Source of the DNA: Devosia sp.
Lineage (GTDB): Bacteria > Pseudomonadota > Alphaproteobacteria > Rhizobiales > Devosiaceae
Direction of reading: 5' to 3'
Assembly: GCA_015234425.1 (NCBI GenBank)
Contig: JADGNE010000017.1
Coordinates: 213,667 to 277,666 of the forward strand
Length of the DNA: 64,000 nucleotides
Shown piece after piece: positions 1 to 9,673 of this stretch. A program made the translations under genes and the position numbers. Each line of letters begins with the position of its first letter. The first letter of the stretch is position 1. The notes below the pieces were generated by a model. The model did no database searches. It saw only the letters and a program-made list of their open reading frames with translations, and had not been told where the DNA came from.

Positions 1-463
1 TGATGATGTTCTTGGCCTTGTAGGTGCCTTCGCCCAGAGCATTCTTGGGCACCGGGCCCTGCGGCTCGACAATCTTCTTTTTGGTTGGGGAAACCTTCAC
101 CTCACCTGGCTTGGTGATGGTGGCCTCGCCCCAGATGATGTCGACCTTATTCTTTTTCATCAGGAACTGGACGCCATTGTTCATCTGCGCCGCGATAGCG
201 CGCGAACGCTTGACGATGCCGTCGAGCTCAAAGCCGAATTTCTCGGCTGTCAGTCCATAATCCTTGGCGTGGCTCATATGGCCGTAGATTTCCGCCGAAC
301 GCAGCAGCGCCTTCGTCGGGATACAGCCCCAGTTGGAGCAGATGCCAGCCATGTGCTCGCGTTCGACAATGGCCACCTTCATGCCCAGCTGCGCGCCACG
401 AATGGCTGCGATATAGCCGCCGGGGCCGGCGCCGATGACGAGAAGATCGTATTGGTCAGCCAT
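1..463 (-). CDS. lpdA: Dihydrolipoyl dehydrogenase (E3), C-terminal part outside window
   Basis: This is the flavoprotein that reoxidises dihydrolipoamide of the pyruvate dehydrogenase complex with NAD+. Only about the first 154 residues lie in the window; the rest is beyond position 1. The N-terminus (MADQYDLLVIGAGPGGYIAA) is the FAD-binding Rossmann glycine motif. It is followed by the redox-active disulfide motif C-S-N-W-G-C with IPTKALL after it. It is the last visible gene of the pdh operon, 30 bases after the SGNH hydrolase. An E3 copy placed beside pdhC usually serves PDH, but E3 proteins are shared between 2-oxoacid complexes, so the partner is inferred from position. Confidence 0.95.
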   Translation of the reverse strand, partial: MADQYDLLVIGAGPGGYIAAIRGAQLGMKVAIVEREHMAGICSNWGCIPTKALLRSAEIYGHMSHAKDYGLTAEKFGFELDGIVKRSRAIAAQMNNGVQFLMKKNKVDIIWGEATITKPGEVKVSPTKKKIVEPQGPVPKNALGEGTYKAKNII

Positions 464-493
464 ATTTGGCCTCCACTTGGTCTGTTGGGGTCG

Positions 494-1135
494 TCAGAGA
501 CCCAGCATTTGTTTGACGAGCGGGGCGAGCCCCTCACCGATGGCCCGGGTATTGGCAGGGTCAAGATGAACGCCGTCGCGCGGATCGGCGACGGCAACGC
601 TGGCCGAGTTGAAATAGCCGACGCCCAGCTCCTGGGCGATGCGGCTGTAATAGAAGTCGAAGAGCTTGGCTTCGTCGGCGCGCGGCGCAAACATCGGATG
701 CAGATCCGCATGATTGGTTTCGACCGTCAGCGGCGGCGCCACAATGATCACCTGCGGAACCGCCATGCCCGGATCATAGGGATGGGTCTTGATGATCTGC
801 ACGAGGCGCTTCATCCCCATGGCCGCTCCAAAGGCGGTCCCATTGAGATAGACCTTAAGGTCGTTCGTCCCGAGCATGATGATGACGAGATCGAGCGGCT
901 TGTGGCTGTCGAGCAGCGTCGGCAGCAGCCGGACACCATTGCGATCGCCCGGCGCGGAGAAGTCGTCGAAGGCGGTGGTGCGACCACCCAAGCCTTCAGC
1001 GACAACCCGCACCTGGCCGGCCAACGAGGCCTCAATAACCGAAGGCCAGCGATCTTCATAAGCGTGGCGTGGCCCACCCTGCTCAGGGTTGGAACCAAAC
1101 GTCAGGCTGTCGCCATAGGCGAGAATGGTCTTCAT
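494..1135 (-). CDS. SGNH/GDSL-family hydrolase (arylesterase-like)
   Basis: This 213-residue protein is probably an esterase or lipase-type serine hydrolase. All SGNH blocks are visible: block I GDSLTFG near residue 8 with the nucleophile Ser, block II with Gly in GLGGRTT, block III GTND near residue 89, and block V DGVHLD near residue 188 with the Asp and His of the triad. No signal peptide is apparent, so it is probably cytoplasmic. It sits between pdhC (15 bases) and lpdA (30 bases) in the pdh operon. Its substrate cannot be read from the sequence. Confidence 0.88.
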   Translation of the reverse strand: MKTILAYGDSLTFGSNPEQGGPRHAYEDRWPSVIEASLAGQVRVVAEGLGGRTTAFDDFSAPGDRNGVRLLPTLLDSHKPLDLVIIMLGTNDLKVYLNGTAFGAAMGMKRLVQIIKTHPYDPGMAVPQVIIVAPPLTVETNHADLHPMFAPRADEAKLFDFYYSRIAQELGVGYFNSASVAVADPRDGVHLDPANTRAIGEGLAPLVKQMLGL

Positions 1136-1150
1136 GCGCCCTGCCCCTTC

Positions 1151-2488
1151 TTAGGCCAGCATCATCACCGGATTTTCGATCAGGCCCTTGAATACGCCGA
1201 GCACTTCCGCGCCGAGCGCACCGTCAACGGCACGGTGATCGCAGGAGAGCGTGGCGGTCATGAACTGCCCAATCTTGATCTGCCCGTTCTCGGGATAGAC
1301 GCGCTCTTCACCCGCCCCGACCGCGAGGATCGTGCCATGCGGCGGGTTGATCACGGCCGCAAAATGCTTGATGCCGAACATGCCCAGATTGGACACGGAC
1401 GAAGCACCGCCCTGATATTCATGCGGCGCCAGCTTCTTGTTGCGAGCGCGGGTCGCCAGATCCTTCACTTCCTCGGAGATCTCGCGAAGGCTCTTCGTAT
1501 CGCAGCTTTTCACGACCGGGGTGAAGAGGCCACCCGGCACAGACACGGCAACCGCCACGTCGGACCGCTTATGGTAGAGGATCGAGTCCCCGGCCCAGGT
1601 CGCATTTGCCGCCGGCACGCGTTGCAGCGCAATCGCCCAGGCCTTCATGATAAAATCATTGACAGAGAGCTTGAAGGCCGGCTTGCCGTCCTTGCCCTTG
1701 GGCGCTGAATTATTGATCTGCTCGCGCGCGGCCATCAGCGCGTCGATCTTGCAATCGAGCGTGAGGTAGAAGTGCGGAACGGTCTGCTTACTCTCGGTGA
1801 GCCGCGCGGCCACCACCTTGCGCATGCCGTCGTTCGGCACGAGTTCGTATGTCCCTTCCTCGTAGAGCGCGATGACCTGGTTCTTGGTCATGCCGCCAGC
1901 AAGGGCTGCACCTGCCGGAGCGGCAGACGGCGCAGCCGCAGCAGCCTTGAGCGGGGTCTTGCCCGACTTGGCAGCTTCGACGTCGGACTTAATGACGCGG
2001 CCCTTCGGACCCGAACCGGTAACCGCGGCGATATCGATCCCGGCTTCCTTGGCGAGGCGCTTTGCCAGTGGAGAGGCAAACACGCGGCCGCCTTCAGCCT
2101 TGGCCGAGGCAGCAGCAGCCGGCGTCGGTGCGTCGACCTTGGCCGCCGGCGCGGGGGCGGCGGCGGGCGCAGGTTCCGGCTTTTTCTCTTCAGCCTTGGC
2201 AGCCGGTGCGGGCGCAGCCTCCGGCGCTGTCGCCGAAGCATCCTCACCGTCCTGCAGCAGCACGGCGATGACGGCGTTCACCTTCACATTGTCCGTGCCT
2301 TCGGCAACAAGGATCTTACCGATCTTGCCTTCGTCGACGGCCTCGACTTCCATCGTGGCTTTGTCCGTTTCAATCTCGGCGATCACGTCACCAGAGGAGA
2401 CGCTGTCGCCCTCCTTGACGTGCCACTTGGCAAGCTTGCCCTCTTCCATCGTCGGAGAGAGCGCCGGCATGGTAATATTGATTGGCAT
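1151..2488 (-). CDS. pdhC: Pyruvate dehydrogenase E2, dihydrolipoamide acetyltransferase
   Basis: This is the core of the pyruvate dehydrogenase complex; it transfers the acetyl group from lipoyl-lysine to CoA. The 445 residues comprise one lipoyl domain (about 1-80, lipoyl Lys 43 in ETDKATMEV), a long Ala/Pro linker, a peripheral-subunit-binding domain (about 136-172, starting [14 protein letters not shown]) and the catalytic acyltransferase domain. That domain ends with the active-site motif DHRAVDGA. The gene starts 11 bases after pdhB. A single lipoyl domain here plus one on E1-beta is the arrangement seen in many alphaproteobacteria. Confidence 0.97.
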   Translation of the reverse strand: MPINITMPALSPTMEEGKLAKWHVKEGDSVSSGDVIAEIETDKATMEVEAVDEGKIGKILVAEGTDNVKVNAVIAVLLQDGEDASATAPEAAPAPAAKAEEKKPEPAPAAAPAPAAKVDAPTPAAAASAKAEGGRVFASPLAKRLAKEAGIDIAAVTGSGPKGRVIKSDVEAAKSGKTPLKAAAAAPSAAPAGAALAGGMTKNQVIALYEEGTYELVPNDGMRKVVAARLTESKQTVPHFYLTLDCKIDALMAAREQINNSAPKGKDGKPAFKLSVNDFIMKAWAIALQRVPAANATWAGDSILYHKRSDVAVAVSVPGGLFTPVVKSCDTKSLREISEEVKDLATRARNKKLAPHEYQGGASSVSNLGMFGIKHFAAVINPPHGTILAVGAGEERVYPENGQIKIGQFMTATLSCDHRAVDGALGAEVLGVFKGLIENPVMMLA

Positions 2489-2499
2489 CCCGGGTCTCC

Positions 2500-3891
2500 T
2501 TACGAGCGATAGGTCACGGCGTTGACGGCCGCGATCACTTCATCAACGTTGGGCAGCGCCAGCTTTTCGAGATTGGCGGCATAGGGCATGGGAACGTCCT
2601 TGCCGGTCACGCGCAGCACGGGGGCGTCGAGATAGTCAAATGCCTGCTCCATCACGCGGGCAGCCAATTCAGCGCCAATGCCACCCTGCGGCCAGCCTTC
2701 TTCTACCGTCACCATCCGACCGGTCTTCTTGATCGATTCAATGACCGTATCGCTGTCAAGCGGACGCAGCGTGCGCAGGTCGATCAGCTCGACATCGACG
2801 CCGGCAGCAACCAGCTTTTCCGTCGCCTGGGTAGCGTAGCGCATGCCCATGGAGAAGGAGACGATGGTCACGTCTGCGCCCTTGCGGGCCACGCGGGCCT
2901 TGCCGATCGGCAGGACGAAATCATCGACCTTGGGTACGAGGCCGGTGGAGCCGTAGAGAATTTCGTTTTCGAGGAACACGACCGGGTTCGGCGAGCGGAT
3001 GGCCGCCTTGAGAAGACCCTTGGCGTCCGCGGCGCTGTAGGGCGCAATGACCGTCAGGCCGGGAACGTGGCTGTACCAGGCCGAATAGTCCTGGCTGTGC
3101 TGGGCGGCGACGCGGGCCGCAGCGCCGTTCGGGCCGCGGAACACCATCGGCGCGGTGACCTGGCCACCGGACATGTAGAGCTGCTTGGCAGCGGAGTTGA
3201 TGATCTGGTCGATTGCCTGCATGGCAAAGTTCCAGGTCATGAATTCGACGACCGGCTTGAGGCCGGCAAAGGCCGCACCAACAGCCAGACCAGCGAAGCC
3301 GTGCTCGGTGATCGGCGTATCGATCACGCGCTGCGGGCCGAATTCCTGCAGCAGGCCCTGGGTGATCTTATAGGCGCCCTGATATTCGGCGACTTCCTCA
3401 CCCATGATGAAGACGTCCGGATCGCGGCGCAGTTCTTCGGCCATAGCCTCATTGAGTGCCTGGCGAACGGTCATCTCGACCATTTCAACGCCTTCGGGCA
3501 GATCGGGATCGTTCTGCGGCTCGAATTTGGGAGCGGCGGCGACAGGGGCAGCAGCTGCAGGGGCTGCGGTAGGAGCCTCGGCCTGCACCATGCTTGGCTC
3601 TGCCTCAGCCTTGCTTTCCGCGGCCGCCGGAGGAGCTTCACCGGCCTCTTCGCCATCGGCCAGAACCAGCGCGATGGGCGTATTCACCTTCACGCCGTCC
3701 GTGCCTTCGGCGACCAGCAGTTCCTTGACCACGCCTTCATCGACCGACTCGACTTCCATCGTCGCCTTGTCGGTCTCGATTTCAGCCAGCACATCGCCGG
3801 ACTTCACACTATCGCCAACCTTGACCAGCCACTTGGCGAGCTTGCCCTCTTCCATTGTCGGCGACAGGGCGGGCATCAGGATTTGGGGCAT
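2500..3891 (-). CDS. pdhB: Pyruvate dehydrogenase E1 component, beta subunit, with lipoyl domain
   Basis: This is the beta half of the thiamine-diphosphate pyruvate decarboxylase of the PDH complex. It has 463 residues, longer than the usual E1-beta of about 330. The extra part is an N-terminal lipoyl domain (about 1-78, Lys 42 in ETDKATMEV) and an Ala/Pro linker up to about residue 135. The transketolase-like pyrimidine-binding domain starts at [14 protein letters not shown] and the C-terminal domain follows ([13 protein letters not shown]). The lipoylated E1-beta is typical of rhizobia and relatives. It is preceded by a 130-residue membrane protein with a one-base gap. Confidence 0.97.
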   Translation of the reverse strand: MPQILMPALSPTMEEGKLAKWLVKVGDSVKSGDVLAEIETDKATMEVESVDEGVVKELLVAEGTDGVKVNTPIALVLADGEEAGEAPPAAAESKAEAEPSMVQAEAPTAAPAAAAPVAAAPKFEPQNDPDLPEGVEMVEMTVRQALNEAMAEELRRDPDVFIMGEEVAEYQGAYKITQGLLQEFGPQRVIDTPITEHGFAGLAVGAAFAGLKPVVEFMTWNFAMQAIDQIINSAAKQLYMSGGQVTAPMVFRGPNGAAARVAAQHSQDYSAWYSHVPGLTVIAPYSAADAKGLLKAAIRSPNPVVFLENEILYGSTGLVPKVDDFVLPIGKARVARKGADVTIVSFSMGMRYATQATEKLVAAGVDVELIDLRTLRPLDSDTVIESIKKTGRMVTVEEGWPQGGIGAELAARVMEQAFDYLDAPVLRVTGKDVPMPYAANLEKLALPNVDEVIAAVNAVTYRS

Positions 3892-3892
3892 A

Positions 3893-4285
3893 TCAGCTCT
3901 CCAGCATGGTTACGCCGGGCATCGAGGCCACTCGGCGAAGCGCGAATTGTTCAGCGTGGCGGGCGGGCAAAACCCGCCAATCGTTAATCGTGGCATTGGC
4001 GGAAACCGTCGCCGGTACCGCATTTTGCTGGCTGGCAATCCAGCCGCTCAGCAGCAGGCCGAGAACAAGGAAGACGACGAAGGCAATGACCGAGCGCTTG
4101 TAGGCGGCGGCATGTTCTTCACCGGCAAGACCAGCCTTTGCGGCGATGGCGTCAAAACGCCACCAACCGAATAGCCAATCCTGACCTTTCATCGCCGCCA
4201 TCTGCGTAATTGTCCGCGCCTGCCCGGCGGCGAGAATGCCGGAGAGCAGTGCGAACAATGAGATAGCCGCGAGCAGAAAGGTCAT
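3893..4285 (-). CDS. Small membrane protein inside the pdh operon, unknown function
   Basis: This 130-residue protein has two hydrophobic segments, about residues 2-20 ([17 protein letters not shown]) and 66-84 ([18 protein letters not shown]), joined by a loop of about 45 residues rich in Trp ([10 protein letters not shown]). The C-terminal 45 residues are hydrophilic. It lies 8 bases after pdhA and one base before pdhB, so it is surely co-transcribed and perhaps translationally coupled with pdhB. I do not recognise a named family. Membrane insertion is inferred from hydropathy read by eye. Confidence 0.85.
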   Translation of the reverse strand: MTFLLAAISLFALLSGILAAGQARTITQMAAMKGQDWLFGWWRFDAIAAKAGLAGEEHAAAYKRSVIAFVVFLVLGLLLSGWIASQQNAVPATVSANATINDWRVLPARHAEQFALRRVASMPGVTMLES

Positions 4286-4293
4286 CTCAGGGC

Positions 4294-5313
4294 TCAGGCC
4301 TCGATGGTGATGTCGGTCCAGAGTTCAGACGGATCGGGCTCGGGATCATTGGTGGCAAAGTCTGCCGCCTCGGTGACGACCGCACGGATATCGGTCTCGA
4401 TCTTCTTGAGATCTTCCTCGGTAACGACACCGGCTTCGAGAAGTCGGGCGCGGACCTGCTCGATCGGATCGCGTTCCTGGCGATATTTCGTTACTTCGTC
4501 CTTGGAGCGATATTTCGCCGGGTCGGACATGGAGTGGCCGCGATAGCGATAGGTCAGCATTTCGAGAATGAACGGACCCTGCCCCGACCGCGCATGCTCG
4601 ATGGCGCGCTTAGCGGCATCATAAACCATGCGCACATCCATGCCGTCGACCTGCTCGCCCGGAATGTCGAACGAAGCGCCGCGCATGGAGAAATCGGTGG
4701 TTGCCGCAGCGCGCTCAATCGAGGTGCCCATGGCATATTTGTTGTTCTCGATGACGAACACGACCGGCAGCTTCCACAGCTTGGCCATGTTGAAGGTCTC
4801 GTAGACCTGGCCCTGATTAGCCGCGCCATCGCCAAAATAGGCCAGCGAGACCGCACCGTCACCGCGATATTTCGAAGCGAATGCGAGCCCTGCCCCAAGC
4901 GGCACCTGCGCGCCGACAATACCGTTGCCGCCGTAGAACTTGTGCTCGTTGGAGAACATGTGCATCGAGCCGCCCTTGCCTTTTGACAAGCCGCCCTGGC
5001 GTCCGGTGAGTTCGGCCATCACACCCTTGGGGTCGAGGCCCATGACGAGCATGTGCCCGTGGTCGCGATAGCCGGTGATCTGGGCGTCCTTGCCCTTCTC
5101 GCTAGCCATGGTGATGCCGGTCACAACTGCTTCCTGGCCGATATAAAGGTGACAGAAACCGCCGATCAGGCCCATGCCATACATCTGGCCGGCCTTTTCC
5201 TCGAACCGCCGGATCAGAAGCATCTCACGGAACGCCTCCAGGTCCTGTTCATTGGTGAACTGGGGGACATTGGGCTGCGTCTGGGCCTTGGTGGCCATCG
5301 CCTTGCGCGCCAT
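4294..5313 (-). CDS. pdhA: Pyruvate dehydrogenase E1 component, alpha subunit
   Basis: This 339-residue subunit carries the thiamine-diphosphate cofactor of pyruvate dehydrogenase. The TPP-binding motif is GDGAANQGQVYE, with the closing NN in ENNKYAMGTS, and the phosphorylation-loop region reads YRGHSMSDPAKYR. GGSMHMFSNEHKFYGGNG is typical of the E1-alpha active-site channel. It is the first gene of the pdh operon, with a 112-base upstream gap that contains a perfect 7-bp palindrome (5346-5362). The start MARKAMATKAQ is the first in-frame ATG; MATKAQ is an alternative. Confidence 0.97.
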   Translation of the reverse strand: MARKAMATKAQTQPNVPQFTNEQDLEAFREMLLIRRFEEKAGQMYGMGLIGGFCHLYIGQEAVVTGITMASEKGKDAQITGYRDHGHMLVMGLDPKGVMAELTGRQGGLSKGKGGSMHMFSNEHKFYGGNGIVGAQVPLGAGLAFASKYRGDGAVSLAYFGDGAANQGQVYETFNMAKLWKLPVVFVIENNKYAMGTSIERAAATTDFSMRGASFDIPGEQVDGMDVRMVYDAAKRAIEHARSGQGPFILEMLTYRYRGHSMSDPAKYRSKDEVTKYRQERDPIEQVRARLLEAGVVTEEDLKKIETDIRAVVTEAADFATNDPEPDPSELWTDITIEA

Positions 5314-5345
5314 GTAACACTCCGGGTGATTTGGATGGGAGCCGC

Positions 5346-5362
5346 AGGGTCAGTGTGACCCT
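5346..5362. promoter_or_regulatory. Perfect palindrome AGGGTCA-GTG-TGACCCT before pdhA
   Basis: Seven-base arms with a three-base spacer lie 33 bases upstream of the pdhA start and just downstream, in the direction of transcription, of a CTATAG hexamer (5371-5376) that could be a -10 box. This is a typical place for a repressor operator. The binding protein is unknown; a local regulator gene is not seen in the window. Confidence 0.4.
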
Positions 5363-5425
5363 CCGCGCGACTATAGCGCAAGCGCAGCCCAGGTAAAATC
5401 GTGTCCGAGCATTATAATTGACGAC

Positions 5426-5824
5426 TTAAAGCGTTGAATCCGCTTGAATAATCGAGATTAACTCGTCGTCGATTAATTCTTGGAATTTACCAGAAATCGG
5501 TTTACCGCTTGATGGATCGACCATCACCAGAATGTCGTCGGCATGCGCCATATTGAGCAGCGCACGGGCCCGCTCCGTGACGATGTCAGGATCGAGATGG
5601 CGCGGATTCATCAGGCTTGACCGATGCTTATACGCATCGATCTCTGCCTGCAGCGATGCCGAACGATCCTTGAGGACCTGGATATCAGCGTGAATCTGGT
5701 CACGTCCCTCGATCCCGAACTGACCGCTGATGGCGGAAAAGCCGAGATAGGCCTGAAAGGCGAGCAGCATCCCCGAGAGAGCAAGGGGGCGCCAGAATGG
5801 GGGACGTTTAAGACGAGTGGGCAT
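5426..5824 (-). CDS. FtsB/DivIC-like septum formation protein
   Basis: This 132-residue protein is of the FtsB/DivIC family, a bitopic inner-membrane component of the divisome that pairs with FtsL and FtsQ. It has a basic N-terminus (MPTRLKRPPFWRP), one membrane segment at about 14-32, and then a periplasmic stretch with heptad character (QVLKDRSASLQAEIDAYKHR). The DPDIVTERARALLNMAHADD segment is the family's conserved region after the coiled coil. It lies between prs and pdhA on the same strand, a position common for this gene in rhizobia (before pdhA). The C-terminus is longer than E. coli FtsB. Confidence 0.85.
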   Translation of the reverse strand: MPTRLKRPPFWRPLALSGMLLAFQAYLGFSAISGQFGIEGRDQIHADIQVLKDRSASLQAEIDAYKHRSSLMNPRHLDPDIVTERARALLNMAHADDILVMVDPSSGKPISGKFQELIDDELISIIQADSTL

Positions 5825-5882
5825 GACGAGACCGGTCCGGGGAGTCTCACATTGCCACGAACAGGCTTAACAGGGCGTTTCG

Positions 5883-6854
5883 CTATTCAGCGGCCACCCG
5901 TTCTTCCCGCGTTTCGCCATCGAAAAGCGCACTCACGGATTCCCCGCTGTTGATGCGCCGCATGGCTTCGGCCAGGGCCGGCGCGACGGACAGAATGGTC
6001 AGCTTGTCGGCCCGCTGTTCGGCGGCATTGGGCAGCGTATTGGTGCAGACGATCTCGCGCACGTCCGGCTCGGCCGCAAGCCGCGCCACTGCGCCATCCG
6101 CAAAAATCCCGTGCGTACAGGCGACCCGGACAGACCGTGCGCCATTGGCCCGAAGATGCTTGAGCAATTCGATGATCGATCCGCCGCTGGCGATTTCGTC
6201 ATCGAGAACGATCACGTCTCGGTCCCGAACATCGCCGATGATCGCCGAAATCCGCACCTTGGTATCGGTCAGGCGCTCCTTAGCCCCGGCGGCCACGGGA
6301 ACGCCGAGGCGCCGCGCAAAGGCCGCAGCCGTCTTGGCGTTGCCGAGGTCCGGCGACACCACGACGGCATTGCCGAGATCAAGGCTCTGGAAATGCGTCG
6401 CCAGCTCATGCAGTGCATGAAGATGATCAACGGGAACCGAGAAAAACCCGTGCACCTGTGGCGAATGAAGCGTCATTGTCAGGACGCGGTCGGCGCCTGC
6501 GGTTTTCAGCAGATCGGCAACCATTCGGCCACCGATCGATATGCGCGGCTCGTCCTTCTTGTCCGAGCGCGCATAGGAATAGTGCGGGATGACAGCCGTG
6601 ATCCGTGCAGCAGATGCGCCCCGCGCCGCATCAAGCATGAGCAGCAGTTCGACCAGATGATCCTGCACCGGTGCGCTCAGCGTCTGGACCAGGAACACGT
6701 CCTGCTCGCGGCAATTGGCCTGCAGCTGGACTTCCAGGCAATCATTGGAGAAGCGCTTGAGGCGTGTCGGATTGAGCGGCACGCCAAGCTCGGCGCAGAT
6801 CTCGCTGGCAAGTTCGGGATGGGCACTACCACTGAACACAGCGATCTGGCTCAT
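5883..6854 (-). CDS. prs: Ribose-phosphate pyrophosphokinase
   Basis: It makes phosphoribosyl pyrophosphate from ribose 5-phosphate and ATP, feeding purine, pyrimidine, His and Trp synthesis. It has 323 residues. Conserved stretches are YARSDKKDEPRISIGGR (ATP-binding flexible region), VVSPDLGNAKTA and the PRPP-binding loop VIVLDDEIASGGSI. The start MSQIAVFSG is preceded by GAGGA six bases upstream, which rules out the longer open frame reaching 7235. The loop reads DDEIASGGS where the common form is DDxxxTGGT, so this may be the divergent rhizobial-type enzyme. Confidence 0.93.
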   Translation of the reverse strand: MSQIAVFSGSAHPELASEICAELGVPLNPTRLKRFSNDCLEVQLQANCREQDVFLVQTLSAPVQDHLVELLLMLDAARGASAARITAVIPHYSYARSDKKDEPRISIGGRMVADLLKTAGADRVLTMTLHSPQVHGFFSVPVDHLHALHELATHFQSLDLGNAVVVSPDLGNAKTAAAFARRLGVPVAAGAKERLTDTKVRISAIIGDVRDRDVIVLDDEIASGGSIIELLKHLRANGARSVRVACTHGIFADGAVARLAAEPDVREIVCTNTLPNAAEQRADKLTILSVAPALAEAMRRINSGESVSALFDGETREERVAAE

Positions 6855-6913
6855 CGGATATCCTCGCCTAATCTGGAGATTTTTCCTGCGCCAGCACTTA
6901 GCACTGCCAAAGC

Positions 6914-7204
6914 TTACAGCGCAACGTAGTCTATCTCCTGGAAGCGCGCGATCTCGGGCAGCCAACGGTCGCTGACAAAAGCTACATGGTCGGGATGTGC
7001 GTTGTAGACATCGTAGGCAGCCTGATCGGCGAATTCCATGGAGAAGCCAAAAGCATAGTCGGCCTTTGGGCTTACCTGGCGCAGCTGCTCGAATTTCTCG
7101 ACGCCGGGAATGGCGGCGAGAATTTTTGCGTCGCGCAGGAAGGCAGTCTCCTCCGGCGAACCGGAGGGGTGCTTGAGGGTAAAGACGACGGTGTGGCGGA
7201 TCAT
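6914..7204 (-). CDS. Dabb-domain (stress-responsive A/B barrel) protein
   Basis: This 96-residue protein matches the Dabb family: it begins MIRHTVVFTLK, and PKADYAFGFSMEFADQAAYDVY followed by HPDHVAFV is the family's second half. Members are small dimeric alpha-beta barrels with varied or unknown roles. Its ATG overlaps the maeB stop codon (ATGA), so it is translationally coupled to the malic enzyme. No catalytic function can be assigned. Confidence 0.85.
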   Translation of the reverse strand: MIRHTVVFTLKHPSGSPEETAFLRDAKILAAIPGVEKFEQLRQVSPKADYAFGFSMEFADQAAYDVYNAHPDHVAFVSDRWLPEIARFQEIDYVAL

Positions 7205-9486
7205 TGATCTGCTCCCACGGCTTCATTGGCGGCAATCGCCGACATGTTGACGATGCCGCGGCTGGTAACCGACGGGGTCAGGATATGCGCGGGCGACCGC
7301 GTGCCCATCAGGATCGGCCCGACGGACAGCGCGTTGTTCATCTCCTTGAGCAGGGTCATGGAGAGGTTGGCCGCGTCGAGGTCAGGGAACACCAGCAAAT
7401 TGGCTTCGCCACGCAGCGGCGTGTCCGGGATATAGCGGTCACGGAGCACTTCGTTGAGCGCCAGATCGCCCTGCATTTCCCCCTCGAGGATGAGGTCGGG
7501 CGCCGCCGCCTTCAGCTTGGCGTAGACTTCGCGCATCTTGTAGGCGCTGTCGCCATCCCGCGAACCGAAATTCGAGTAGCTGAGCAGTGCCGTGCGCGCC
7601 TCGATATTGAAGCGCTTGAGATGATTGCGCGCCTGCAGCGTGATCGCCACCAGCTCATCCGCGCTGGGGTTCTGGTTGACATAGGTGTCGGTCAGGAAAA
7701 ATGCGCCGCGTTGCATGATCAGCATGGACAGCGCCGACACATCGGTCACCCCGTCCTGCAGGCCAATGATCGAGCGGATATCGCGCACATGCTTGATGTA
7801 GCGCCCCTGAAGGCCGCAGATTAGTGCATCCGCCTCGCCACGCTTGACCGCCAGCGCCCCGATAACCGTGGTATTGGTGCGCACGATGGTGCGTGCGGTC
7901 TCGGGCGTCACCCCATCCCGCCCGACAAGCGAATGGAAGAGGCTGACATAGTCGCGATAGCGCGGATCGTCTTCGGGGTTGATCACCTCGAAATCGCGGC
8001 CCGGCTGGATATTGAGCCCAAACCTTTCGATGCGCGCCTCGATCACCGCAGGACGACCGATCAGAATTGGTCGCGCGATGCGTTCCTCGAGCAGCACCTG
8101 GGTGGCGCGCAGCACGCGCTCATCTTCACCATCGGCAAAGGCGATGCGCTTGTTCTTGCCCTGCGCCTTGTCGATGATTGGTTTCATCACGAGCCCGGAG
8201 CGGAACACGAACCGGTTCAGCTGGTCATGATAGGCGTTCCAGTCCTCGATCGGCTTCTTGGCCACGCCCGATTCCATGGCTGCCCGAGCCACGGCCGGTG
8301 CGATGCGCAGGATTAGCCGCTGGTCGAACGGATTGGGAATGATGTGCTCGGGCCCATAGACGGCCGGCTCACCCGACGGCGAAACCTCAAGCCCAGGCTC
8401 GTGCGCCAGTTTGGCGATGGCCCGTACCGCCGCCAGCTTCATCTCCTCGTTGATCGTGGTGGCATGCACGTCGAGCGCGCCACGGAAGATGAAGGGGAAG
8501 CAGAGGACATTGTTGACCTGATTGGCGTAGTCCGAGCGCCCCGTGCAGACCATGGCGTCCGGCCGCACTTCTCTTGCCACCTCGGGCATGATTTCTGGAT
8601 TGGGATTGGCCAGCGCCAGGATCAGCGGCTTGGGCGCCATCTTGGTCAGCATTTCCCGCTTCAGCGCACCGGCAGCCGAAAGCCCGAGGAACACGTCAGC
8701 GCCATCGATCACTTCGGCAAGCGTCGTTGCCTCGCTGGTCCGGCGGAATTGGCCGCGCCACTTGTCGTTGACGTCATTGCGCTTGTGGGTGACGAGACCG
8801 TCCTTATCGGCCACCCAGATATTCTCGTGCTTGGCACCCAGCGCCACGAGAACGTTGAGACAGGCGATAGCCGCAGCCCCTGCCCCCGACGCACAAATCT
8901 TGACTTCGTCGATGCGCTTGCCGGCCAGCTCCAGCCCATTGAGCACGGCGGCACCGACGATGATTGCGGTCCCGTGCTGGTCGTCATGGAACACCGGGAT
9001 CGGCATGCGCTCGCGCAGCGCTTCCTCGATCTCGAAGCAATCGGGTGCGCGGATGTCTTCGAGGTTGATACCACCAAAGGTCGGCCATAGCGGCGCCACG
9101 GCATCGATGAATTTTTGCGGATTGAGTTCGTCGACCTCGAGATCGAACACGTCGATGCCAGCAAACTTCTTGAAAAGGACTGCCTTGCCCTCCATCACCG
9201 GCTTGGAAGCCAGCGCACCGATATTGCCAAGGCCCAGGACGGCAGTGCCGTTGGAAATCACGGCCACGAGATTCTGTCGCGAGGTATAGCGCGCCACGGT
9301 CTCCGGCTCGGCAGCGATCTCCTCACAAGGAGCAGCGACGCCAGGTGAATAGGCAAGCGCAAGGTCACGCTGGTTTCCCAGGGGCTTGAGCGGCTGGATT
9401 TCCAGCTTCCCGGGCTTGGGGAACTCATGAAAATGCAGCGCTGCCTCGCGCAAGGCCTTGCGTTGCTCATTGACGTCGTTAGTCAC
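7201..9486 (-). CDS. maeB: NADP-dependent malic enzyme with phosphotransacetylase-like domain
   Basis: It oxidatively decarboxylates malate to pyruvate. The N-terminal malic domain contains LAYSPGVAAPC and VLGLGNIGALASKPVMEGK. The NAD(P)-binding domain has SGAGAAAIACLN. From about residue 430 a phosphotransacetylase-related domain follows (NKRIAFADGEDERVLRA), typical of the large MaeB enzymes; that domain is regulatory and not known to be an active transacetylase. I chose the GTG at 9486 (MTNDVNEQRKALRE, 761 residues) because GGGAG stands seven bases before it. An ATG at 9516 in frame gives ten more residues. Confidence 0.94.
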   Translation of the reverse strand: MTNDVNEQRKALREAALHFHEFPKPGKLEIQPLKPLGNQRDLALAYSPGVAAPCEEIAAEPETVARYTSRQNLVAVISNGTAVLGLGNIGALASKPVMEGKAVLFKKFAGIDVFDLEVDELNPQKFIDAVAPLWPTFGGINLEDIRAPDCFEIEEALRERMPIPVFHDDQHGTAIIVGAAVLNGLELAGKRIDEVKICASGAGAAAIACLNVLVALGAKHENIWVADKDGLVTHKRNDVNDKWRGQFRRTSEATTLAEVIDGADVFLGLSAAGALKREMLTKMAPKPLILALANPNPEIMPEVAREVRPDAMVCTGRSDYANQVNNVLCFPFIFRGALDVHATTINEEMKLAAVRAIAKLAHEPGLEVSPSGEPAVYGPEHIIPNPFDQRLILRIAPAVARAAMESGVAKKPIEDWNAYHDQLNRFVFRSGLVMKPIIDKAQGKNKRIAFADGEDERVLRATQVLLEERIARPILIGRPAVIEARIERFGLNIQPGRDFEVINPEDDPRYRDYVSLFHSLVGRDGVTPETARTIVRTNTTVIGALAVKRGEADALICGLQGRYIKHVRDIRSIIGLQDGVTDVSALSMLIMQRGAFFLTDTYVNQNPSADELVAITLQARNHLKRFNIEARTALLSYSNFGSRDGDSAYKMREVYAKLKAAAPDLILEGEMQGDLALNEVLRDRYIPDTPLRGEANLLVFPDLDAANLSMTLLKEMNNALSVGPILMGTRSPAHILTPSVTSRGIVNMSAIAANEAVGADQ

Positions 9487-9673
9487 GCAGATTCTCCCGG
9501 CTGTAGTGACGCGCATGTCCGTCCGGCCAGATCAGGCGGATTCCCACAGGACAATGCGACCTATTGAGCGACGACCCCGCGATCCGGCATGTGCAAAACC
9601 AGCGTGGGTCAGATGGTCGCAGTTAGGTGCCATCAAATGACGCAGATGAAAAGGGGCGAAAATCCCGTGGGGG

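Noticed and set aside
269-1708. 479-codon plus-strand frame over lpdA, the SGNH hydrolase and pdhC
   Set aside because: It runs across three well-supported genes on the other strand and shows His/Arg-rich low-meaning text.
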